A DNA stretch of 5,327 bases from assembly GCA_020853995.1 (NCBI GenBank), contig JADYXV010000043.1, positions 1 through 5,327 of the forward strand. The letters run 5' to 3'. The notes below the pieces were generated by a model. The model was not told the DNA's origin, ran no database searches, and saw only the letters and a list, made by a program, of their open reading frames with translations. How positions within the stretch are numbered: the first letter of the stretch is position 1; every line of letters starts with the position of its first letter. This stretch comes from Novosphingobium sp. (lineage in GTDB: Bacteria; Pseudomonadota; Alphaproteobacteria; Sphingomonadales; Sphingomonadaceae). Shown here piece by piece: positions 1 through 4,996 of this stretch. Both the position numbers and the translations under genes were made by a program.

Positions 1-265
1 GGTCGATGTGACCGCATGTGCTATCCACCGCCAAAGGCATGCGGCCCTGCACTTCAAACCACCGTTTGAACATGACATAGTGTTTGCGTTCATCGCCGCG
101 ATGCTTGGCAATCGCGGCGATGAATGCCGGATCATCAGGGCAACGCACGCGCACAGCATCCAGCACCCGATCCAGCGACGTATAGCCCCTGTGTTCGTTG
201 TAGATGTAAATCGACGCCAAGACGTCGAGGAAACGGGCGCGGAAGCGCTGGGAAATAAGTAACAC
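1..265 (-). CDS. Ferritin-like domain protein, N-terminal part (runs off left edge)
   Basis: The minus strand carries an open frame of 88 codons running off the left edge, so the C-terminus is missing. Visible features are an N-terminal helix-like stretch with NEHRGY (residues 23-28) and a second helix with HRGDERKHYVMF (about 55-66). The latter contains an ExxH pattern (E59, H62) typical of ferritin-like four-helix di-iron or di-manganese proteins. From memory this resembles the short ferritin-like proteins of Sphingomonadales, whose substrate is not known; that family call is by pattern only. The start is unclear: GTG at 265 is used here, GTG at 280 is in frame, and the frame stays open further upstream, with no clear Shine-Dalgarno before either. 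It is divergent from the DUF983 gene, with about 106 bases between them. The plus-strand open frame over the same bases has no recognisable family pattern and is taken as a shadow. Confidence 0.6.
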   Translation of the reverse strand, partial: MLLISQRFRARFLDVLASIYIYNEHRGYTSLDRVLDAVRVRCPDDPAFIAAIAKHRGDERKHYVMFKRWFEVQGRMPLAVDSTCGHID

Positions 266-359
266 ACTACAGAATGTCACAAATCTGCATTCCGTTCCAC
301 CATACCCTTTCGGGCTTGCCAAGCGCGGACGCAGGCATATGGACGGTTGCGCACAATAC

Positions 360-363
360 AGGA
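360..363 (+). promoter_or_regulatory. Shine-Dalgarno AGGA that sets the start of the DUF983 gene
   Basis: AGGA lies 8 bases before the ATG at 372. It supports that ATG over the in-frame upstream ATG at 339, which has no good ribosome-binding sequence in front of it and would add 11 unrelated residues. Confidence 0.55.
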
Positions 364-371
364 TCACCGGC

Positions 372-800
372 ATGGCCATTTTCACCAAGAACCCCAAGTT
401 CGACTGGATTTTCCGGTGCGGCTGGAAAGGGTTGTGCCCGCGTTGCGCCAAAGCTTCGATGTTTAACGGCTGGCTGAAACTGCAAAAGTCCTGCCCCGCA
501 TGCGGGCTGAATTATGATTTCGCCAATGCCGATGATGGCCCTGCATTTTTTGCGCTGTGCATCACCGCGTTTCCGCTGACGTTCTTCGCCGTTTGGCTCG
601 AAGTGGCATATTCACCCCCTTGGTGGGTGCATGTTCTGACGTCTGTGCCGATCCTAGGCTTTGGCTGCCTTGCAACCTTGCGCCCGTTCAAAGGCTGGCT
701 CGTCGCCTCACAATACGTCAACAACGCGATCGAGGCTGGCACCGAAAGCCTCTGGGCCAAGCTGAATGCAAAAGACAATGGTGAAGGCGGCGAAGTATAA
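372..800 (+). CDS. DUF983 family membrane protein with zinc ribbon
   Basis: This is a 142-residue protein matching the DUF983 pattern. An N-terminal cytoplasmic zinc ribbon has two CxxC knuckles (CPRC at 22-25, CPAC at 41-44). It is followed by the family's acidic ADDGPAFF segment (52-60) and two hydrophobic membrane segments (about 57-77 and 84-103). A conserved-looking LRPFKGW (103-109) follows and the tail is hydrophilic. The family has no established biochemical role; a zinc-binding inner-membrane protein is as far as the sequence goes. The start is the ATG at 372, preceded by AGGA. The gene is divergent from the ferritin-like gene and ends only 2 bases before the stop codon of the convergent hydroxylase gene. 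No hairpin terminator fits between them, so transcripts from the two strands probably overlap. The family call is firm; the function is unknown. Confidence 0.88.
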   Translation: MAIFTKNPKFDWIFRCGWKGLCPRCAKASMFNGWLKLQKSCPACGLNYDFANADDGPAFFALCITAFPLTFFAVWLEVAYSPPWWVHVLTSVPILGFGCLATLRPFKGWLVASQYVNNAIEAGTESLWAKLNAKDNGEGGEV

Positions 801-802
801 GG

Positions 803-1690
803 TCAGATCTCGCCCTGCCGCTCATGCCAGCGCGCCCTGATGGCGTCGGAGCCTTCACGCGATCCGTCGTGGCTCCAGCCGGGTGATCTGAACAGATACG
901 ACAGTTTGTGGCGCCACGGCGCTTGCCAGAAGTCGCCCAGCATTGCGCGCCATTCGTGAAACACCGCGTGCAGCAATTGGAAACTGCCGAGTTGTTTTAT
1001 GATGCCGTAGCGGGGCGGCAAATCTTCGCTTTCGCGCTGGAAAGTGCCGAACAACCGGTCCCAGATGATGAAAACGCCTGCGTAATTACGATCCAGATAA
1101 AGCGGGTTGGTTGCGTGGTGGACGCGGTGGTGTGACGGGGTGTTGAATACACCCTCGAACCAGCGCGGCATGCGGCCGATGGTTTCGGTGTGGATCCAGA
1201 ACTGATAGATCAGGTTTGCGCCACCGACGGTAAGGATCATTGCCGGGTGGAAGCCGATTAACGCAGGCCAGATGCGGAACAGGAACGACCCCGCCAACGG
1301 TCCCGTCCATGTCTGGCGCAGCGCTGTGGAGAGATTGTAGTGCTGGCTGCTGTGGTGATTGACGTGGGACGCCCAGAACCAGCGCACGCGATGGGCGCTG
1401 CGGTGGAACAGATAATAGTTGAAGTCATCCAGCACGAAGCACAGCCCCCATGCCCACCACGTTACGGGGATCGTTGCGAAGCGGTGTTCGTAAAACCACA
1501 TGGCAACGGCATAGATAAGGCCGGCCGCCAACGCGCCCGCAACCGTGCTGCCAAGGCCAAGCCCCAGACTGGTGAGGGTATCGCGCGGTTCGTATTTATC
1601 GCGATGATTGCGAGCGGCCCAGACCATTTCCAGCAGTATCAGCACCACGAAGAATGGCACCGCATAGGTCACGACATCTATCGGCGTCAC
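803..1690 (-). CDS. Fatty acid hydroxylase / sterol desaturase family membrane protein
   Basis: This 295-residue integral membrane protein belongs to the fatty acid hydroxylase superfamily, whose members use a histidine-bound di-iron centre to oxidise lipids, sterols, carotenoids or alkylglycerols. The histidine clusters are visible: HRSAH (96-100), HVNHH (109-113), H167 in the WIHTE context, and HHRVHH (187-192). The late DRNYAGVFIIWDRLFGTF block (about 200-217) is also characteristic of the group. Hydrophobic segments lie around 7-24, 44-65, 76-94 and 132-163. The substrate cannot be told from sequence. I chose the GTG at 1690: its GTGA overlaps the stop of the upstream gene by 4 bases and GGGGAG lies 9 bases before it. 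The longer frame from 1729 would add 13 polar residues inside the preceding gene. It is the last gene of a three-gene minus-strand unit and ends tail to tail with the DUF983 gene. Confidence 0.9.
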   Translation of the reverse strand: MTPIDVVTYAVPFFVVLILLEMVWAARNHRDKYEPRDTLTSLGLGLGSTVAGALAAGLIYAVAMWFYEHRFATIPVTWWAWGLCFVLDDFNYYLFHRSAHRVRWFWASHVNHHSSQHYNLSTALRQTWTGPLAGSFLFRIWPALIGFHPAMILTVGGANLIYQFWIHTETIGRMPRWFEGVFNTPSHHRVHHATNPLYLDRNYAGVFIIWDRLFGTFQRESEDLPPRYGIIKQLGSFQLLHAVFHEWRAMLGDFWQAPWRHKLSYLFRSPGWSHDGSREGSDAIRARWHERQGEI

Positions 1691-2121
1691 TTGGCCTTGC
1701 TCCCCAATCGACGCAGGCTCGCGGCCCATACTTGGGCCTGATCGCCAAGGTCGAGCGTGATCGTGCCGAAGCGCTTGTCCTGCGTGGTGATCGTCAGAAA
1801 CCGACCGTCGAGCCGAATACCGGCATGGCTGGTAATCTCGCGCGCAGCAAAATGGCTGCCGTGCTGGCGGATCAGCATGACGCGGTCATGCGAATCGCGA
1901 ACCAGCGCGCCGATCCTCGCACGATCCAGCGCAACGGCCTGAACGTCAAAGCCGTATATTGCGTCATCTGCCAACGTGCGGGCGTGCATTTCATCGGCGA
2001 TGCGCGGATCACCACCAAGGCCCATCCTGCGCGCAAGCCAGCCCAGCCCCAAAATGGCCAGAAGCGACGCGCCGACTTGCAACACGAGAAAAATACCGGG
2101 AATTTGCGATAAATCTGGCAA
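1687..2121 (-). CDS. Single-pass membrane protein of unknown function
   Basis: I do not recognise a family for this 144-residue protein. It has one strongly hydrophobic segment near the N-terminus (about 9-31, ending at RRMG), which by the positive-inside rule would put the rest in the cytoplasm. The remainder is a soluble domain of about 110 residues with alternating polar and hydrophobic strands (for example RVMLIRQHG at 80-88 and GRFLTITTQ at 106-114) that could form a small beta-rich domain. No catalytic motif is evident. The start is a TTG at 2121, 9 bases after the stop of the TIGR01244 gene, with only a weak ribosome-binding sequence. In-frame GTG and TTG codons at residues 13-14 are alternatives but would cut the membrane segment. 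It overlaps the hydroxylase gene by 4 bases, so it is almost surely co-transcribed, and may assist or regulate that membrane enzyme; this is inference from position alone. Confidence 0.72.
   Translation of the reverse strand: MPDLSQIPGIFLVLQVGASLLAILGLGWLARRMGLGGDPRIADEMHARTLADDAIYGFDVQAVALDRARIGALVRDSHDRVMLIRQHGSHFAAREITSHAGIRLDGRFLTITTQDKRFGTITLDLGDQAQVWAASLRRLGSKAK
1700..1705 (-). promoter_or_regulatory. Shine-Dalgarno GGGGAG for the hydroxylase gene
   Basis: On the minus strand GGGGAG lies 9 bases before the GTG at 1690, inside the end of the preceding gene. Together with the GTGA stop-start overlap it decides the start and suggests translational coupling. Confidence 0.55.
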
Positions 2122-2130
2122 GGGACAAGC

Positions 2131-2565
2131 TTACCCGGCTTGGGCTGCAAGCATATCGACAGTCGCGCGGATCGGGGCAATGTCGTATCCCGCACCGGCC
2201 GCTTTTGCAGCTATTTCATCGGGACTGAGCCCGGCTTTGGCCTGGGCCAGCGCCCACAGCAGCGTCGAACGCGTACCCGAGCGGCAGTAGGCAAGAACCG
2301 GCGCATCGCCTGCTTCAGTCAATGCCTGCTGCATTGATTCGACCTGTGTCATCGAAAAACCGGCATGCGTCACCGGAATGGCGACATAGCCCATCCCCGC
2401 CTCGCGTGCGGCCGCTTCGATATCCGGGCCCGGGGTCTGATCGTCGGATTCGTCTTCAGGCCGGTTGTTGATGATCAGTCCGATACCCAGCGCCTTGGCA
2501 TAGGCGACTTCGGCCAGCGTGATCTGCGGGCTGGCATAGGTTTTATCATCTATCTTGCGGAACAT
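2131..2565 (-). CDS. TIGR01244 / DUF442 family sulfurtransferase- or phosphatase-like protein
   Basis: This is a 144-residue soluble protein. Its hallmark is the cysteine loop CRSGTRS (94-100) after a hydrophobic strand (PVLAY). INNRPEDE (32-39), after the second strand, is typical of the TIGR01244/DUF442 family. The family is related in fold to dual-specificity phosphatases; members are annotated as sulfur transferases or phosphatases, and the same domain occurs fused to beta-lactamase-fold persulfide dioxygenase-like Blh proteins. The C94-R99 spacing (CX4R) is closer to the six-residue rhodanese loop than to the CX5R phosphatase loop, so sulfur transfer is plausible but untested. The ATG at 2565 is preceded by AGGA at 10 bases. 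It is the first gene of the minus-strand unit. Its promoter should lie in 2566-2720, but I found no convincing one there. Its length is normal for stand-alone members. Confidence 0.85.
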   Translation of the reverse strand: MFRKIDDKTYASPQITLAEVAYAKALGIGLIINNRPEDESDDQTPGPDIEAAAREAGMGYVAIPVTHAGFSMTQVESMQQALTEAGDAPVLAYCRSGTRSTLLWALAQAKAGLSPDEIAAKAAGAGYDIAPIRATVDMLAAQAG

Positions 2566-2575
2566 GATGGGAGAA

Positions 2576-2579
2576 TCCT
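2576..2579 (-). promoter_or_regulatory. Shine-Dalgarno AGGA of the TIGR01244 gene
   Basis: On the minus strand AGGA lies 10 bases before the ATG at 2565. It is a modest match that supports this start; no other in-frame start lies close by. Confidence 0.4.
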
Positions 2580-2730
2580 GATCTTGGAATACGTGAACTG
2601 CTTGTGCCCAATGGCCGCATGCGGGGCAAGCCTTGGCGCAAGTCGGCGTAAAATTGACATGAAAGTCACAGTTTTCAGGGGAAATTGAACCTTACATGAC
2701 GATTCCGTTCGCGCTCTTCTTTTTTTAGGC

Positions 2731-2736
2731 TATAGT
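2731..2736 (+). promoter_or_regulatory. Putative -10 element (TATAGT) of the cold-shock gene
   Basis: TATAGT differs from the sigma-70 consensus TATAAT at one base. It follows a T-rich run (2718-2727) and would place the transcript start near 2742-2746, giving a leader of about 120 nt. The -35 region at the proper distance (around 2708-2713) is poor. The good TTGACA at 2654-2659 and TTGAAC at 2685-2690 are too far upstream to pair with it. Confidence 0.45.
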
Positions 2737-2783
2737 CTTACGCGCAAAGGAGACCTCCGGCCCGTTAAAGTCCGGTAGTGATT

Positions 2784-2832
2784 CCTTCGTCGTGCCGCTG
2801 GTCCCCGCGTCCGGCCTGCGGTGCCGTGAAGG
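2784..2832 (+). promoter_or_regulatory. Long stem-loop in the leader of the cold-shock gene
   Basis: CCTTC (2784-2788) pairs with GAAGG (2828-2832). Inside it the helix continues with wobble pairs and one C-C mismatch, then GCCGC (2794-2798) pairs with GCGGT (2818-2822), and GGTC (2800-2803) pairs with GGCC (2813-2816). A 9-base loop is left at 2804-2812. That makes about 18 pairs in a 49-base element placed 30 bases before the ATG. It has no U-tract, so it is not a typical terminator. Cold-shock genes are known for long structured leaders; this one matches no named RNA family that I can recall. Confidence 0.55.
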
Positions 2833-2862
2833 TAGGGGCGGATTGAAGGTCTATTGATTTTT

Positions 2863-3636
2863 ATGGGTTTTGACAGAGGGCGGCGCGGTCGCGGCAAGGA
2901 TAAGCGCGACGGATTCGGCGACGAGGGTGGTTTTGATCCCTACGGCGGCGGCGGTGGTGGCGGTTTCGGCGGCGGCTTTGGCGGCGGCGATCGTGGCGGC
3001 TTCGGCGGCGGTGATCGTGGCGGCTTTGGTGGTGGCGGAAATCGCGGCGGCTTCGGCGGCGGTGATCGTGGCGGCTTCGGCGGCGGCGGTGGCGGCGGCT
3101 TCAGCGGTGGCCCACGTGGCGGCGGTGGTGGTGGCGGCGGAATGCCTGCCCAGGTTGTCGGCACCGGTAAGGGCGTCGTAAAATTCTTTAACGGCCAAAA
3201 GGGCTTCGGCTTCATCCAGCGTGAAGATGGCGGCGAAGATGTGTTCGTACACATCAGCGCGGTTGAACGCGCCGGTCTTGAAGGCCTGGCAGAAGGCCAG
3301 CAGCTCGAATTCAACCTCGTCGATCGTGGCGGCAAGGTGTCAGCAGCTGATCTTCAGGTCGTTGGTGACGTGATCGCAGTGGCAGCCAAGCCTGATGCAC
3401 CACAGCGCGAGCTGACCGGTGAGCGCGCTACGGGTACGGTCAAGTTCTTCAACGCGATGAAGGGCTTCGGCTTTATCACGCGTGATGACGGCCAACCTGA
3501 TGCATTCGTGCACATCAGCGCAGTTGAGCGTTCGGGTCTGCGTGAACTGAACGAAGGCGACAAGCTTGAATTCGACCTTGAAGTCGATCGACGAGGCAAG
3601 CACTCGGCGGTCAACCTGGTGCCGATTCAGGGTTGA
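2863..3636 (+). CDS. Glycine/RGG-rich protein with two cold-shock domains
   Basis: This 257-residue protein has four parts. Residues 1-27 form a basic and then acidic head (RGRRGRGKDKR at about 5-15). Residues 28-93 are almost pure glycine with Phe, Asp and Arg, including five RGG motifs. Cold-shock domain 1 (about 102-166) has KFFN, the RNP1-like KGFGFI and the RNP2-like VFVHIS. A linker of about 20 residues is followed by domain 2 (about 189-255), with KFFN, KGFGFI and AFVHIS. Cold-shock domains bind single-stranded RNA or DNA and act as RNA chaperones or antiterminators in the cytoplasm; the RGG segment probably adds weak RNA or self-interaction. An in-frame TTG at 2854 is an alternative start. 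GAAGGT (2845-2850) lies 4 bases before the TTG but 12 before the ATG, so the start is not settled; ATG is preferred because MGFDRG resembles relatives as I recall them. The gene stands alone, with a structured leader and a strong 3' hairpin. Confidence 0.92.
   Translation: MGFDRGRRGRGKDKRDGFGDEGGFDPYGGGGGGGFGGGFGGGDRGGFGGGDRGGFGGGGNRGGFGGGDRGGFGGGGGGGFSGGPRGGGGGGGGMPAQVVGTGKGVVKFFNGQKGFGFIQREDGGEDVFVHISAVERAGLEGLAEGQQLEFNLVDRGGKVSAADLQVVGDVIAVAAKPDAPQRELTGERATGTVKFFNAMKGFGFITRDDGQPDAFVHISAVERSGLRELNEGDKLEFDLEVDRRGKHSAVNLVPIQG
2944..3141 (+). repeat. GGC-rich in-frame repeat coding the RGG/glycine region
   Basis: The tract encodes glycine-rich residues 28-93 in units of roughly eight residues (FGGGDRGG and variants). 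A 26-base block at 3001-3026 recurs exactly at 3052-3077, and a close relative lies at 2977-3002. Such tracts can gain or lose units by slippage or recombination, so repeat number may vary between strains. Base composition is extreme (runs of GGC/GGT), which also produces long but spurious antisense frames. Confidence 0.85.
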
Positions 3637-3692
3637 TCCCGATTGCATAGCCTCCGGTGATGTCGCCGGCAGCTTGCAACCAGCATACGTGC

Positions 3693-3725
3693 ACAAATGG
3701 CGGTCCTTTTGGGGCCGCCATTTGT
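3693..3725 (+). terminator. Strong hairpin after the cold-shock gene (intrinsic terminator)
   Basis: An almost perfect inverted repeat has arms 3693-3706 and 3712-3725, giving 14 pairs with a single G-U, around the 5-base loop TTTTG. The 3' tail starts CGTTTCC, so the T-tract is short and weak. Its position 57 bases after the cold-shock stop codon and 84 before argD fits a terminator separating the two units. It could also protect the 3' end of the mRNA. Confidence 0.75.
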
Positions 3726-3746
3726 CGTTTCCGATTCCCCTTTTCC

Positions 3747-3782
3747 CATCCGGACAACGCGCACTTCTTGCGCCATCCGGAC
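3747..3782 (+). repeat. Direct repeat CATCCGGAC flanking a small inverted repeat, in the argD leader
   Basis: CATCCGGAC occurs at 3747-3755 and 3774-3782, 27 bases start to start. Between them the inverted repeat GCGCA (3759-3763) / TGCGC (3769-3773) surrounds a 5-base loop. The block lies 27 bases before the argD start, where an operator or leader element would be expected. It does not resemble the E. coli ARG box, and a regulatory role is inference only. Confidence 0.35.
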
Positions 3783-3797
3783 CGTTCGCGATTAAAC

Positions 3798-3802
3798 AGG
3801 AG
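3798..3802 (+). promoter_or_regulatory. Shine-Dalgarno AGGAG of argD
   Basis: AGGAG sits 6 bases before the ATG at 3809, which is ideal spacing. It abuts the in-frame ATG at 3803 with no spacing, so that ATG is unlikely to be the start. Confidence 0.75.
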
Positions 3803-3808
3803 ATGCCA

Positions 3809-4996
3809 ATGTCGATCACCCCGCTGATGCCCGTATACCCCCGGTGCGGCGTGCGTCCGGTGCGCGGCGAAAATTGCCACCTGATTTCAGAGGACGGCAC
3901 CCGCTACCTTGATTTTGCCAGTGGCATTGCGGTGAATATCCTGGGCCATTCGCACGAACATCTGGTTGGCGCGATCCAGCGCCAGGCGGCGACGCTGATG
4001 CATGTGTCAAACCTTTACGGCAGCCCGCAGGGTGAACATCTGGCGCAGCGCCTGGTCGATCTGACGTTTGCCGACACCGTGTTCTTCACCAATTCTGGCG
4101 CTGAAGCGGTTGAATGCGCGATCAAGACTGCGCGCGCCTATCACAGCGCCGTGGGCAACGATCACAAGTTCGAGCTGATCACGTTCAAAAACGCCTTCCA
4201 CGGCCGCACAATGGCAACAATCAGCGCGTCCAATCAGGAAAAGATGCACAAGGGCTTCATGCCCTTGCTCGAAGGCTTCAAGTATGTCGACTTTGACGAT
4301 CTGGAAGGCGCCAAGGCCGCGATCGGTCCGAACACGGCAGGCTTTCTGGTTGAACCGATCCAGGGTGAAGGCGGTATCCGCGACGCTTCGGACGAATTCC
4401 TGAAAGGCCTGCGCGCGCTTTGCGACGAGCATGACCTTATGATGGTACTGGACGAAGTGCAGTGCGGCGTGGCGCGTACCGGCACGTTCTATGCTTATGA
4501 ACAATACGGCCTGACCCCGGACATTCTGGCCACGGCCAAGGGTATTGGCGGTGGCTTTCCGATGGGTGCGTGCCTTGCAACCGAAAAAGCAGCGCGCGGC
4601 ATGGTTGCGGGCACCCATGGCAGCACATACGGCGGCAACCCGCTGGCGATGGCGGCAGGTGAAGCCGTGCTTGATGTGGTGGCCAATGACGAATTCCTCG
4701 CCGAAGTGCGCGCCAAGGGTGAGCGGCTGCGCGGGCGGATGGAGCAATTCATCGGCAATTACCCCGACTTGTTTCTGGGCGTGCGCGGCCGCGGGCTGAT
4801 GCTCGGTTTGATGATGAAGATCGAACCACGGCCCTTCGTGGCCCACATGCGTGACAATCACCAATTGCTGACAGTCTCTGCTGGCGACAATACGGTGCGG
4901 GTGATCCCGCCGCTGGTGATTGACGACAGCCATATCGATGAATTCATGGAGCGGCTGTCTGCTGCCGCTGCCAGCTATGAGGCACCTGCAATATGA
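3809..4996 (+). CDS. argD: Acetylornithine aminotransferase (ArgD)
   Basis: This is a 395-residue, full-length class III PLP-dependent aminotransferase. It interconverts N-acetylglutamate semialdehyde and N-acetylornithine with glutamate in the cytoplasm; many ArgD enzymes also act as succinyldiaminopimelate aminotransferase in lysine synthesis. Visible landmarks are DFASGIAVNILGHSH near the N-terminus, the cofactor phosphate-binding NSGAEA (95-100), FHGRT (130-134), the EPIQGEGG loop, LDEVQCG with the cofactor-ring aspartate D215, the Schiff-base lysine K244 in TAKGIGGGFPMGA, and THGSTYGGNP. The start at ATG 3809 is set by AGGAG; the frame stays open upstream, but that part is leader and the end of the cold-shock gene read in another frame. 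The stop overlaps the argF start by ATGA, so the two are co-transcribed and probably translationally coupled. No missing residue or frameshift is seen. Confidence 0.96.
   Translation: MSITPLMPVYPRCGVRPVRGENCHLISEDGTRYLDFASGIAVNILGHSHEHLVGAIQRQAATLMHVSNLYGSPQGEHLAQRLVDLTFADTVFFTNSGAEAVECAIKTARAYHSAVGNDHKFELITFKNAFHGRTMATISASNQEKMHKGFMPLLEGFKYVDFDDLEGAKAAIGPNTAGFLVEPIQGEGGIRDASDEFLKGLRALCDEHDLMMVLDEVQCGVARTGTFYAYEQYGLTPDILATAKGIGGGFPMGACLATEKAARGMVAGTHGSTYGGNPLAMAAGEAVLDVVANDEFLAEVRAKGERLRGRMEQFIGNYPDLFLGVRGRGLMLGLMMKIEPRPFVAHMRDNHQLLTVSAGDNTVRVIPPLVIDDSHIDEFMERLSAAAASYEAPAI

Larger units (their letters stand above)
2566..2862. other. Intergenic region between the divergent TIGR01244 and cold-shock genes
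   Basis: This stretch of about 300 bases separates two divergent transcription units. The right part (about 2731-2862) holds the TATAGT element and the structured cold-shock leader. The left part (2566-2720) should hold the promoter of the minus-strand unit. I see isolated boxes such as TTGACA (2654-2659, plus strand) but no pair with correct spacing. A plus-strand open frame crossing the left part begins deep inside the TIGR01244 gene and is not credited. Confidence 0.6.

Noticed and set aside
8..262. Plus-strand open frame of 84 codons at the left edge
   Set aside because: The minus-strand frame over the same bases carries the ferritin-like ExxH and NEHRGY patterns; the plus frame has no family pattern and no clear ribosome site.
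1691..1729. 13-residue N-terminal extension of the hydroxylase
   Set aside because: It lies inside the preceding gene, is polar, and lacks the ribosome site and stop-start overlap seen at GTG 1690.
2654..2659. Perfect -35 box TTGACA
   Set aside because: No -10-like hexamer occurs 15-19 bases downstream, and the TATAGT at 2731 is about 70 bases away.
2365..2688. Plus-strand frame of 107 codons crossing the intergenic region
   Set aside because: More than half lies antisense to the well-supported TIGR01244 gene, and the rest has no recognisable domain or ribosome site.
2851..3335. Minus-strand frames rich in Ala/Thr or Pro opposite the glycine tract
   Set aside because: They are the direct by-product of reading GGC/GGT repeats backwards (poly-Ala, poly-Pro); the plus strand encodes clear cold-shock domains.
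3566..3808. Extension of the argD frame upstream into the cold-shock gene
   Set aside because: The extension crosses the terminator hairpin and shares no aminotransferase sequence; AGGAG fixes the start at 3809.
4007..4933. Minus-strand frame of 308 codons opposite argD
   Set aside because: It is an antisense shadow of a fully intact ArgD with all catalytic motifs, and has no domain of its own.
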